From NCBI RefSeq assembly GCF_001723055.1, contig NZ_MDCR01000257.1, positions 1 through 64,000 on the forward strand: DNA of 64,000 bases, given 5' to 3'. The notes under the pieces are model-generated. The model was given only the letters and a program-made list of their open reading frames with translations. It did no database searches and was not told the origin of the DNA. This stretch comes from Streptomyces niveus. Its GTDB lineage: Bacteria > Actinomycetota > Actinomycetes > Streptomycetales > Streptomycetaceae. This document shows positions 15,998 through 23,918 of the stretch, piece by piece (within the stretch, counting starts at the first letter, position 1; each line of letters opens with the position of its first letter). Position numbers and translations under genes: made by a program.

Positions 15998-17695
15998 ATG
16001 ACCGACCGCGTTCTCAGCCTGCTCCGCTCCCGCCCCGAACTGGCCGCCCTCGCCGCGTTCCCCTTCGACTTCGACATCGACCGGGCGTACCACCTCGAAG
16101 ACGTCCACCTCGCATCCGGCGCGTCGCTGGAGCCCATCGCCGGGGACGACACGGGCGGCACGTACTTCCTGTGCGCCGGTACGGCCGTGCTGTACGCCTC
16201 CTTCGAGGGCGACGCCGTGCTGATCGCCGACAGCGTCACCGAGGCGCTGGAGACGATCGTCCGGATTCCCCGGTACTGCGAGAACATCTCCGCCGACCTC
16301 GACGAGGACCGGCTGCGCGCCGAGGTCGACGCCGCCGACGAGGAGGCGCGCGAGGAGTTCGCCCCCGAACTCGACGCGCAGCGGGCCGCGTTGCTCGCCG
16401 GACTCGCGCTTCCCGACCGCCCGCTGACCGAACTCGTCGCCCTGTCGGAGTCGGCCGGCGAACGCACCGAACCGGACCACCTGCTGCTCAACTCCCTTGA
16501 GCTGAGGGCCTATCGCCTGCCAGGCGCACCGGTCCGCCGGCCGCTGCGGGACCTCGTGCTCGGCCCCGGACGGACGGCTCTCGCGCGCGTCCGCGCGGGC
16601 GAGCCCGGAGCGCGGGAGGACGCCGTCGCCGACGCCGTCCTGCGCGCGGGCGTGGTGCGGGCGGCGCAGTACGACCGCCGGGACGGCGATCTGCCCCTGC
16701 TGCGGCTGCTTCTGGAGCGCGAGGCTGCCGAGCGGACCGAGTGGTACGAGGAGCGCTGGATCGCCGCGATGCTGGTGGCGCTGCACGGCGAGGAGGCGGA
16801 TCTGCCGCTGCTGCGGGCCGCGCATGCCCCCGGTGCCCGCGACTGGGCGCTCCGCGCCGACGCGGAGAAGTACGGCCGGGACCCGGAGACGGAGAGCGCC
16901 TTCACCTGGATCGAACTGGCCCGTCGGCAGGGGAGAACCGAACATGCCCGGGTCGCGCTCATCCGCATGCTGGACGACGCCGGCCCCGACGCGGATCACC
17001 TCGGCGCACTGAGCCAGGCCCTGGAGCGACTCGGCGACCACGCCCAGGCGGCCCGCGCCCAGTCCGCCCTCCTCACCCTCCAGGACACCGACCGCGACCG
17101 CGCCTGCGCGGCGTACGTCCTCGCCCGGCTCGAACGCCACAAGGGCGATCTCCCCGCAGCGGGCCGGGCGCTGGAGCAGTCGCGGGCAGCGGTCGCGGGC
17201 CCCGCGAAGGACGGCACGGTCGCGCAGTGGCACCGCCGCGGCCTCGGCCGCCTGATCACGGAGCAGCACCTGGAACTGGCCCTCGCGGCGGCCGAGTCCG
17301 GCGACGCCCCGCTCGCCCGCGAGACCATGCGGCACGCGAAGTCGCTGCTGGCGACGATCGGCAAGGGATTCGCCAAGTCACTGAGCGGGCTCTCCACCCG
17401 CGCGAAATGGGCCGTCGCCGGGTTGGACCGCGCCCCGGGCACCCGCGCCGACCGACGGGCGCCGATCCGATCGGTACGACGTCCGGTAGGCGCTCGGAGT
17501 CACTCCCACCTCCCGCCGGAAGAGGTTGCGGAAGTTCGAGGCCGTACCGAAACCCGTCGCCCCGGCGATCCGCTCGACCGACCAGTCGGAGTCCTCCAGG
17601 AGCCGCCTCGCGCCGATGATCCGCTGCGAAGCGACCCAGTGCATGGGAGGCATTCCCGTCTCACGCGCGAACCGCCGGATGAAGGTGCGCCGTGA
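15998..17695 (+). CDS. Helical-repeat (TPR/HEAT-like) protein, C-terminus read through into a neighbour
   Basis: TAGGCT (15984-15989) lies 8 nt before the ATG, giving a leaderless start. The 565-residue product has an N-terminal alpha/beta domain (residues 1-90, 'YFLCAGTAVLYASFEGDAVLIADSV') and then a long helical array with TPR-like pairs ('LGALSQALERLGDHAQAARAQSALL', 'DRACAAYVLARLERHKGDLPAAGRAL'). The credible protein ends near 17450. The last 80-100 residues are Arg/Pro-rich antisense sequence of the AraC-type gene, suggesting the original stop was lost. It is divergent from the MoxR-VWA operon and possibly a partner. Function is unknown. Confidence 0.7.
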   Translation: MTDRVLSLLRSRPELAALAAFPFDFDIDRAYHLEDVHLASGASLEPIAGDDTGGTYFLCAGTAVLYASFEGDAVLIADSVTEALETIVRIPRYCENISADLDEDRLRAEVDAADEEAREEFAPELDAQRAALLAGLALPDRPLTELVALSESAGERTEPDHLLLNSLELRAYRLPGAPVRRPLRDLVLGPGRTALARVRAGEPGAREDAVADAVLRAGVVRAAQYDRRDGDLPLLRLLLEREAAERTEWYEERWIAAMLVALHGEEADLPLLRAAHAPGARDWALRADAEKYGRDPETESAFTWIELARRQGRTEHARVALIRMLDDAGPDADHLGALSQALERLGDHAQAARAQSALLTLQDTDRDRACAAYVLARLERHKGDLPAAGRALEQSRAAVAGPAKDGTVAQWHRRGLGRLITEQHLELALAAAESGDAPLARETMRHAKSLLATIGKGFAKSLSGLSTRAKWAVAGLDRAPGTRADRRAPIRSVRRPVGARSHSHLPPEEVAEVRGRTETRRPGDPLDRPVGVLQEPPRADDPLRSDPVHGRHSRLTREPPDEGAP

Positions 17696-18403
17696 CAGCA
17701 GACTGTGGTCCGCCATCCGCTGGACAGTGATCGGCGAGCCAAGATTGCTGATCACCCATTCCCGAGTCGCGCGCAGGTCGGCCCGCGCGGGAGTCCGCGC
17801 GTCCACGTACTGGGGCTCGTTCGCGCCGCGTACAGGAGAGCTGACGACCTCCTTCGCCATACCGTCCGCCGCCGCGATCCCGAAATCGGTCCGGACGACA
17901 TGAAGGCACACGTCCATTCCGGCACTCGCACCCGCGGACGTGAGAATTGCCCCGTCCTCGACGAACAGCTGATTCTCCACGACGTCAACTCCCGGATGTG
18001 TTTCCCGAAGCAGGTCGGTGAATTGCCAGTGCGTCGTGGCTGCCCTGCCGTCCAGCGTCCCACTCGCCGCGAGCGCGAAAACACCCGTGCACACAGCGAC
18101 GATACGAGCGCCCCTTTCCACGGCGCCGCGCAACGCCTCGACATAGCTCGCCGGGATCGGTTCATCGGGATTCTCGTAGCCCGGAATCACGACAATGTCC
18201 GCGCCCTCGATGTCGGAGAGCGAGTGCGTCGGCCTGATGTCCGCCGCCACGACCTGCGACGACTCGTCGCCGGAATCTCCGCACACCAGGACCCGATAAC
18301 CCGGGTGCCGACCGAACACATACGCCGGAATGCTGACGTCCAGCGCGTACAGTCGCGGCACCGCGAGAATCGCGACAACTGTCTTCTCGTCTCCGGAGTG
18401 CAA
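17378..18403 (-). CDS. GlxA-type AraC regulator (DJ-1/PfpI domain plus HTH)
   Basis: The N-terminal glutamine-amidotransferase-like domain ('VAILAVPRLYALDVSIPAYV', 'IVAVCTGVFALAASGTLDGR', including the nucleophile-elbow Cys) is followed by an AraC helix-turn-helix pair ('ITVQRMADHSLLSRRTFIRRF' and 'SVERIAGATGFGTASNFRNLF'). TTG 18403 is preferred, with AAGGGG 6 nt upstream and a TACCCT -10 further up; a neighbouring TTG is at 18406. This gives 341 residues, normal for the family. The last 30 residues after 'SYRSDRR' are atypical and overlap the convergent gene by 318 bp. It probably controls the divergent RidA gene 178 bp away. Confidence 0.85.
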   Translation of the reverse strand: MHSGDEKTVVAILAVPRLYALDVSIPAYVFGRHPGYRVLVCGDSGDESSQVVAADIRPTHSLSDIEGADIVVIPGYENPDEPIPASYVEALRGAVERGARIVAVCTGVFALAASGTLDGRAATTHWQFTDLLRETHPGVDVVENQLFVEDGAILTSAGASAGMDVCLHVVRTDFGIAAADGMAKEVVSSPVRGANEPQYVDARTPARADLRATREWVISNLGSPITVQRMADHSLLSRRTFIRRFARETGMPPMHWVASQRIIGARRLLEDSDWSVERIAGATGFGTASNFRNLFRREVGVTPSAYRTSYRSDRRPSVGAGARGAVQPGDGPFRAGGEPAQ

Positions 18404-18580
18404 CAACGTCCCCTTGTCTCCGTGTTCCCCGCCCAGGGTAGCCCACCGGCCCCGCTTCCGACCTGGCGTCCGCCGCGGCACGATCCTTGCTGAAAGTGGC
18501 ACGCCACCGCCTGGTCCGGACCGGTCCCGCCCTCTACCGTTCAAAGGGAATTCACTTGCCGACGAATGGGAGCGGGCGTA

Positions 18581-19018
18581 ATGAGCAGGACGCGGCAGGA
18601 CCAGACCGAAAGCTTCGGCGTCCCCTGGGAGGAGAGTTACGGGTATGTTCAGGCGATCAGACGGGGCGACACCATCTATCTCTCCGGTCAGGTCGCCCAT
18701 GACGGGAAGGAACTCGTCGCACCCGCTCCCGTCGACGATGACGGAAAGGTCACCGATTTCGGCAACATGGGCGAGCAGCTGCGCCAGTGCTACGCCAACG
18801 CGGCGCATTTGCTGAGCCGTTTCGGCGCCTCACTGGACGACGTCGTCGACGAAGTCATCTACGTCCTCGACGCCGACGCGGGCGACGCCGCCGCGGGCCC
18901 GGTGCGCAAGGCGGCGTACGGCCGGCCGGACCCCCAGGTGGCGAGCACCATGATCGGCACCTCCCGGCTGGCCTTCCCCGAACTGCTGGTCGAGGTCAAA
19001 CTCGTCGCCCGGGTCTGA
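18581..19018 (+). CDS. RidA-family (YjgF/YER057c) protein
   Basis: The 145-residue protein shows RidA features: 'YVQAIRRGDTIYLSGQVAHDG', a central helix 'QLRQCYANAAHLLSRFGASLDDVV', and the C-terminal strand 'ELLVEVKLVARV'. ATG 18581 is chosen over GTG 18566 because GGGAGCG lies before it. RidA proteins hydrolyse reactive enamine/imine intermediates such as 2-aminoacrylate, using an Arg near the C-terminus that is not obvious here ('TSRLAFPELLVEV'). Other subfamilies act on unknown amines. It is divergent from a GlxA-type regulator, suggesting a catabolic or detoxification pairing. Confidence 0.85.
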   Translation: MSRTRQDQTESFGVPWEESYGYVQAIRRGDTIYLSGQVAHDGKELVAPAPVDDDGKVTDFGNMGEQLRQCYANAAHLLSRFGASLDDVVDEVIYVLDADAGDAAAGPVRKAAYGRPDPQVASTMIGTSRLAFPELLVEVKLVARV

Positions 19019-19039
19019 CGGCCCCCGGACCGTACGCGG

Positions 19040-19792
19040 CTAGGGCAGCGAGCCGCCCGTCACATCCAGCCAGTGCCCGGTGATCCAGCGGCCGTCGTCC
19101 GACGCGAGGAAGGCGACCACACCGGCGACGTCGTCCACCCGGCCGACCCGGCCCAGCGCCGACACGGCGGCGGCCCGCGCCCAGGCCTCGTCGCTCGTCC
19201 GGATCTGGGGCGCGGTGTTGTCGGTGTCGATGATGCCGGGCGCGACCGCGTTCACCGTGATGCCCCGGGGGCCGAGGAGCTTGGACAGATCGCGGGTGAA
19301 GACGTCCAGCGCGCTCTTGCTCATCGCGTAGGCGATCAGGTCCGGCATCACGGCCGCGTGCGTCAGCCCCGTCGACACGTTGATCACCCGCCCGCCGTCG
19401 GGCATCCGTTCCAGGCCGAGCCTGGTGAGGAAGAACGGCGCGCGGGTGTTGACCGCGAACAGCCGCTCGTACTCCGCCTCTTCCATCTCCTCGTACGTGG
19501 TCGACGTCCCGATCCCCGCGTTGTTGACCAGGATGTCCACCCCGTCCGCGTGCCGGTCGAACTGTGCCCACACCGCCTGCGCGTCGCCCGGCGAGCCCAG
19601 CTCCGCCCCCAGCGCGAACGCCGAACCGCCCGCCTTCTCGACGGCCCGTACCGTCTCGGCGGCTGCCGCCGCGTTGGTGCCGTAATGCACGGCGACCCGC
19701 GCCCCTTCCTGACCGAGCCGCACCGCTATGCCCCGCCCGATGCCCCTGCTGCCGCCGGTGACCAGTGCCGTTCTGCCGGTGAGCACACCCAT
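19040..19792 (-). CDS. Classical SDR oxidoreductase
   Basis: The 250-residue classical short-chain dehydrogenase has 'ALVTGGSRGIGRG' (cofactor glycine motif), 'ILVNNAGIG', 'NVSTGLTHAA' with the catalytic Ser, and 'YAMSK' with the catalytic Tyr/Lys. The C-terminal 'GRVGRVDDVAGVVAFLASDDGRWITGHWLDVTGGSLP' is typical of 3-oxoacyl-ACP-reductase-like SDRs. It is divergent from a TetR regulator 90 bp away with twin operator-like palindromes between them. The substrate is unknown. Its stop lies 21 bp from the convergent RidA gene. Confidence 0.88.
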   Translation of the reverse strand: MGVLTGRTALVTGGSRGIGRGIAVRLGQEGARVAVHYGTNAAAAAETVRAVEKAGGSAFALGAELGSPGDAQAVWAQFDRHADGVDILVNNAGIGTSTTYEEMEEAEYERLFAVNTRAPFFLTRLGLERMPDGGRVINVSTGLTHAAVMPDLIAYAMSKSALDVFTRDLSKLLGPRGITVNAVAPGIIDTDNTAPQIRTSDEAWARAAAVSALGRVGRVDDVAGVVAFLASDDGRWITGHWLDVTGGSLP

Positions 19793-19813
19793 GGCCGACG
19801 CCCCCTCTTTCTC

Positions 19814-19860
19814 TAGTGACCGCTACAGAAAGGACCGTAGCAGATATCTAGCGGCCACTA
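19814..19860. promoter_or_regulatory. Twin TetR operators between SDR and TetR genes
   Basis: Two near-identical 12-bp palindromes, TAGTGACCGCTA (19814-19825) and TAGCGGCCACTA (19849-19860), lie 35 bp apart centre to centre. Each is followed by CAGAA, so the whole element is repeated. They sit between the divergent SDR and TetR starts and just upstream of the regulator -10 (TAGGAT, 19871-19876). Binding by the adjacent TetR is inferred. Confidence 0.72.
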
Positions 19861-19882
19861 CAGAACGCGTTAGGATGAGCGC

Positions 19883-20476
19883 ATGGCCACCAAGCAGCGC
19901 GGCAGACCCCGCTCCTTCGACCGCGAAGCGGCGCTGGAACGGGCGACCATGGCCTTCTGGGAACACGGCTACGAGACGACGTCCATCACCGATCTCACCG
20001 ACGCCATGGGCATCGGAGCACCCAGCCTGTACGCCGCGTTCGGCGACAAGAAGACCCTCTTCGCCGAGGTCGTCGAGTCCTACGCGGTGCGCTACGGCTC
20101 CTTCGGTGCCCGCGCGCTCGACGAGGAGCCGACGGCCCGCGCCGGCTTCGCGCGGCTGCTGACCGAGACGGCGGCCGTGTTCACCGACCCGTCGCACCCC
20201 CGTGGGTGCCTGATGATCTGCGCGGCGGTCAACTGCGCGACCCCTGAGGTCGATAACGCCCTGCGGGAGCGGCGCGAAGCCAACATCGCCGGCTTCGAGA
20301 GCCGAATCCGCGCCGACATGGCGACGGGCGAACTGCCCCCGGACACCGACCCGTCCGCACTCGCCCGGTTCATCGGCGCCATCATCCAGGGCATGTCCCA
20401 GCAGGCGCGCGACGGCGCAACGGGAGCGGCACTCCAGGGCGTCGCCGACGCGGCGATGCACGCCTGGCCCGCCTGA
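19883..20476 (+). CDS. TetR/AcrR-family regulator
   Basis: The 197-residue protein has an N-terminal helix-turn-helix: 'REAALERATMAFWEHGYETTSITDLTDAMGIGAPSLYAAFGDKKTLFAEVV'. The C-terminal half matches TetR_C regulators of the AcrR type that carry 'PRGCLMICAAVNC'. The transcript is probably leaderless, since TAGGAT ends 6 nt before the ATG and no Shine-Dalgarno is visible. It is divergent from the SDR gene and expected to repress both through the twin palindromes. The ligand is unknown. Confidence 0.9.
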   Translation: MATKQRGRPRSFDREAALERATMAFWEHGYETTSITDLTDAMGIGAPSLYAAFGDKKTLFAEVVESYAVRYGSFGARALDEEPTARAGFARLLTETAAVFTDPSHPRGCLMICAAVNCATPEVDNALRERREANIAGFESRIRADMATGELPPDTDPSALARFIGAIIQGMSQQARDGATGAALQGVADAAMHAWPA

Positions 20477-20522
20477 GAAAGCCACGGACTCCTCGCAGCG
20501 GGCCGATCGCTACGATCGCGAC

Positions 20523-21242
20523 GTGTGCGCAAACATCGTGATCGCCGAAGACGACGCCAAACAAGCCGAATTGGTGCGCCGCTATCTGGAACACGAAGGG
20601 CATGCCGTCACGGTCGTCCCCGACGGCCGCGCGGCCCTGGAGGAGGTCCGGCGCGGGGAACCTGACCTGCTCGTTCTCGATGTGATGATGCCCAGGACCG
20701 ACGGCCTCGACGTCGTACGCATCCTGCGCGCCGAGTGCCGCGAGGTACTGGTGCTGATGCTGACCGCCCGCAGTACCGAGGACGATCTGCTGCTCGGTCT
20801 GGACCTGGGCGCTGACGACTACATGACCAAGCCGTTCAGTCCACGGGAGTTGACGGCCCGGGTACGGACACTGCTGCGCCGCAACCGCCGTTCCGCCGCC
20901 TCCATCGAGGACGAAGCGCTGTCGGTGGGCGCGCTCCGGATCGACACCGCCCGGCACGAGGTGTCGGTCGCGGGAACACCGGTGGTGTGCACCCCCGGCG
21001 AGTTCCGGATCCTCGCCGCGATGGCCATGGAGCCCGACCGGGTCTTCAGCCGGGAGCGGCTTCTGGAGGAACTGCACGGCTTCGACAAGTACATCAGCAA
21101 CCGCACCGTCGACGTGCACATCATGCATCTGCGCAAGAAGATCGAGCACGCCCCACGGCGCCCGGCCCGCCTGCTGACCGTGTTCGGCGTCGGATACAAG
21201 CTGACGGACCCCGCGAAGGAGGCACGCCATGCGCCGTCGTGA
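20523..21242 (+). CDS. OmpR/PhoB-type response regulator
   Basis: The 239-residue protein has a receiver domain with the acidic pair (Glu9, Asp10, Asp11), phospho-acceptor Asp53 ('LLVLDVMMP'), switch Thr ('LMLTAR') and Lys103 ('MTKPFSP'). It is followed by a winged-helix output domain ('CTPGEFRILAAMAMEPDRVFSRERLLEELHG', 'RTVDVHIMHLRKKIE'). TACGAT (20511-20516) lies 6 nt before GTG 20523, so it is a leaderless start. The histidine kinase gene overlaps its end by 14 bp. It probably controls envelope genes nearby, though no operator was identified. Confidence 0.93.
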   Translation: MCANIVIAEDDAKQAELVRRYLEHEGHAVTVVPDGRAALEEVRRGEPDLLVLDVMMPRTDGLDVVRILRAECREVLVLMLTARSTEDDLLLGLDLGADDYMTKPFSPRELTARVRTLLRRNRRSAASIEDEALSVGALRIDTARHEVSVAGTPVVCTPGEFRILAAMAMEPDRVFSRERLLEELHGFDKYISNRTVDVHIMHLRKKIEHAPRRPARLLTVFGVGYKLTDPAKEARHAPS

Positions 21243-23256
21243 ACCGGAACGGCGGCGGCGGGAGCGGGGGAGACCGCGGCTGCCTCTGCGCAGGAGCCTG
21301 CTCGGCCGGCTGCTGATCGTGTCGGTGCTGGTGGCGTCGTGCGCGGTCGCCGCCACGGCCTGGCTCGCGGTGCAGACCACCTCCGGAGCGATCCGGCAGG
21401 AGCAGGGACAGGACCTCAGCTCCGACGCGAAGATCTACAACACCCTGCTGGGGTACGCCGCCACCCACCCACGTTGGGAGGACGTCGAGGACACCGCACG
21501 CGAACTGGCCCGGACCTCCCAGCGCCGGATCGTCCTGACCACCGAGGACCGGCGCCCCCTGTTCGACTCCGCCGGTGCTTCGTCCGTCGCCCCGCTGCCG
21601 GCCCAGGCCTCGGCGGTCGTCGACCCGTTGTCCGTCGACACGGTGCTGGTGCCCGATGCCATGACCGCGGGCTCGGACCGCATCGATCCCCGGGCCGTGG
21701 GCCCCTTCCTGCTGCCCGCGAACGAACGCACCGAGCTGCGGGCGATCACGGAGAAGCAGGTCGCCTGCCTCAACTCGGTGGGCGTCGCCGCCGATGTGGT
21801 CGACGGCCCGAGCGGGCGGCCCCGCATCGAGTTCGTACGGGGCGACACCGACCGCGACCTGGAATTCAAGTGCGTGGCACAGAACTCGGGCGCCACCCTG
21901 ACCGAGAAGAAGGCCCTCGACGAGCTCAACACACTGGCGGACGCCTGTCTGAAACGGCAGGGGCACAAGGGCGCCACCCTCAACCTCGACCTGTCCTGGG
22001 ACCGGGGCTACGGCCAGATCACAGCGGCCGAGAAGCAGTCGGCGGAGAAGCAGTCGGCGGAGAAATACCCGAGCGAGAAGTATCCGGCCGAGAAGAAGGC
22101 CGCCGCCGTCGAACGCGGCGACGACCGGGCCATCGCCTCCTGCGTCGGCAGCGCCCGCCGCGAACAGCTCACGGACCATGTCGCCGCGCCCGCCCTGCTG
22201 TTCATCGACGGCACCGGCGCCGTCAGCGTGCCCGGCTTCGATCTCTCACCGTCGAACACCGCGCGCATCGTCGGGGTCACGGCCCTCGTCCTGGCACTGA
22301 CCGTGGGCGTCTCGGTGATCGCCGGAGCCCGGCTCGTACGCCCCTTGCACGCCCTCACCGGCGCCGCCCAGCGGATGCGGGACGGCCTGGACTCGGCGCC
22401 GGTGCCCGTCGGCCCGGACAACGAGATCGGACGGCTGGCCGCGGCCTTCAACGACATGGCGGTGCACCGCGCCCGGCTGGAGGAGCAGCGCAAGGTGATG
22501 GTCAGCGACGTCGCCCACGAGCTGCGTACTCCGCTGAGCAACATCCGCGGCTGGCTGGAGGCGGCGCAGGACGGTCTGGCCGACCCGGACCCGGCGTTCG
22601 TCTCCTCGCTCCTCGAAGAAGCGGTCCAGCTTCAGCACATCATCGACGACCTCCAGGACCTGGGCGCGGCCGACGTGGGCGCGCTCCGGCTGCACCCGGA
22701 ACCGGTGTACGCCGACGAACTGCTGGGTCAGGTCGCCGCCGCCTACCAGGGGCCGGCCGAGACCGCCGGCGTCACCCTCGGCGTCGCCACCCCGAAACCC
22801 GGCCCGCCCGGACCGACGCTGTACGCCGATCCGGTGCGGCTGCGGCAGGCGGTGAGCAACCTGGTCTCCAACGCCGTACGTCACACACCGTCCGGGGGCC
22901 GGGTGACCCTGCGTTCGTACCGGACGGGCCCCGGCCACGGGGACGAGGTGGCCCTGGAGGTCTCCGACACCGGCGCCGGAATCCCGGCGGACGACATCCC
23001 GCATGTGTTCGACCGCTTCTGGCGGGCGGAGAAGTCCCGCAACCGGAGTACCGGTGGCAGCGGCCTGGGCCTGGCGATCGTACTCAAGCTCGCCGAGGCG
23101 CAGGGTGGTACGGCGAGCGTCGTGAGCACCGAGGGGAAGGGATCGGTCTTCACCCTGCGACTGCCGCCCGCGCCCGCCGAAGCGCCCGCCGACGCGACAG
23201 CGGCCGAGGCGGCGGCCGGTCCCGACGGCCCTGATCCGATCAACATGACGCTCTGA
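21229..23256 (+). CDS. Sensor histidine kinase with large extracytoplasmic domain
   Basis: The 675-residue kinase has TM1 at about residues 22-48 and a roughly 290-residue external sensor domain. TM2 is at about 340-365, followed by HAMP ('RLVRPLHALTGAAQRMRDG', 'DNEIGRLAAAFNDMA'). HisKA has the phosphorylated His in 'VAHELRTPLSNIRGW', and HATPase has N ('NLVSNAVRHT'), G1 ('DTGAGIP') and G2 ('GGSGLGLAI') boxes. The sensor domain is unusual: residues 267-291 are five 5-residue units (AEKQS, AEKQS, AEKYP, SEKYP, AEKKA) encoded by a 15-bp tandem repeat at 22027-22101. The tail is Ala/Pro-rich. It is co-transcribed with its response regulator. Confidence 0.92.
   Translation: MRRREPERRRRERGRPRLPLRRSLLGRLLIVSVLVASCAVAATAWLAVQTTSGAIRQEQGQDLSSDAKIYNTLLGYAATHPRWEDVEDTARELARTSQRRIVLTTEDRRPLFDSAGASSVAPLPAQASAVVDPLSVDTVLVPDAMTAGSDRIDPRAVGPFLLPANERTELRAITEKQVACLNSVGVAADVVDGPSGRPRIEFVRGDTDRDLEFKCVAQNSGATLTEKKALDELNTLADACLKRQGHKGATLNLDLSWDRGYGQITAAEKQSAEKQSAEKYPSEKYPAEKKAAAVERGDDRAIASCVGSARREQLTDHVAAPALLFIDGTGAVSVPGFDLSPSNTARIVGVTALVLALTVGVSVIAGARLVRPLHALTGAAQRMRDGLDSAPVPVGPDNEIGRLAAAFNDMAVHRARLEEQRKVMVSDVAHELRTPLSNIRGWLEAAQDGLADPDPAFVSSLLEEAVQLQHIIDDLQDLGAADVGALRLHPEPVYADELLGQVAAAYQGPAETAGVTLGVATPKPGPPGPTLYADPVRLRQAVSNLVSNAVRHTPSGGRVTLRSYRTGPGHGDEVALEVSDTGAGIPADDIPHVFDRFWRAEKSRNRSTGGSGLGLAIVLKLAEAQGGTASVVSTEGKGSVFTLRLPPAPAEAPADATAAEAAAGPDGPDPINMTL
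22027..22101 (+). repeat. Five 15-bp tandem repeats inside the kinase sensor domain
   Basis: Units GCCGAGAAGCAGTCG, GCGGAGAAGCAGTCG, GCGGAGAAATACCCG, AGCGAGAAGTATCCG and GCCGAGAAGAAGGCC are contiguous and in frame. Copy-number change would keep the reading frame and lengthen or shorten a charged external segment. Confidence 0.85.
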
Positions 23257-23280
23257 CAGCTTCTTCACAAGTGGTCGCCA

Positions 23281-23344
23281 GCCTGGAGCCCAGCCCGGAA
23301 CCTGGCTGCGAATCGGCATCCAGGCACCACCCAAGCCGGGCTGG
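23281..23344 (+). other. Structured intergenic region upstream of the surface protein gene
   Basis: A perfect 9-bp inverted repeat (CCAGCCCGG 23290-23298; CCGGGCTGG 23336-23344) encloses a second one (GCCTGG 23281-23286; CCAGGC 23320-23325). It lies between the kinase stop and the next start. It may act as a terminator for the two-component operon or as a structured 5' leader for the surface protein. Confidence 0.45.
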
Positions 23345-23358
23345 AACTGGAGTCGTAC

Positions 23359-23769
23359 ATGTCCCACCGTCACCGTCTGCGCCTCGTCGTCCTGCCGGCC
23401 CTCGTGGCCGGAGCGATGCTCGTCCCGGTCACCGCGGCCGTGGCCTCGGACGGGAAGCCGACGCCGTCCGCGTCGGAGACCGGGAAGACCACCGCCGAGA
23501 AGGAGAAGGAGGACGCCGCGAAGAAGGCCGAGGCGGTCAAGAAGGCCTCGGGCGAAGGGATCTCGAAGGAGGAGGCCGAGAAGAAGGCGGCGGCCGAGAA
23601 GGCCGCGGCGGCCAAGGAGGTCCCGCGCGGTGGCGTCGCCGCCGGCGAGGCCCCGGCCACGGACTCCGGGGCGACCACCCTCGCAGGCTCGGCCGCCGGG
23701 GCGCTGCTCCTCGCGGGCGCCGGCACCTACGTGGTACGTCGCCGCTCCGCCGCGCGGCGCGAGATCTGA
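23359..23769 (+). CDS. Lys/Ala/Glu-rich surface protein with sortase-type tail
   Basis: The 136-residue protein has a signal peptide ('LRLVVLPALVAGAMLVPVTAAVAS'), a charged helical middle ('KEKEDAAKKAEAVKKASG', 'KEEAEKKAAAEKAAAAKE') and a C-terminal hydrophobic segment ('LAGSAAGALLLAGAGTYVV') ending RRRSAARREI. The tail has the layout of a sortase sorting signal, but no LPXTG or LAXTG pentapeptide precedes it. It may be anchored simply as a C-terminal membrane protein. The adjacent downstream gene is a class F sortase-like lipoprotein, which supports a functional link. The same AEK-type composition recurs in the kinase sensor domain upstream. Confidence 0.75.
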   Translation: MSHRHRLRLVVLPALVAGAMLVPVTAAVASDGKPTPSASETGKTTAEKEKEDAAKKAEAVKKASGEGISKEEAEKKAAAEKAAAAKEVPRGGVAAGEAPATDSGATTLAGSAAGALLLAGAGTYVVRRRSAARREI

Positions 23770-23918
23770 CCCGGCGCGACAGTGGCGCCGCCCTTTCACG
23801 GGGCGGCGCCCACCCGCGCCGGCCCACGGCGCCCGCCCCGCCCATCCGGCCCGACGGCCCGACGGCCCGACGATCCGACGCCCCGACAGACCCCGACCGC
23901 CCTGTTCTGGAGCCCGCT

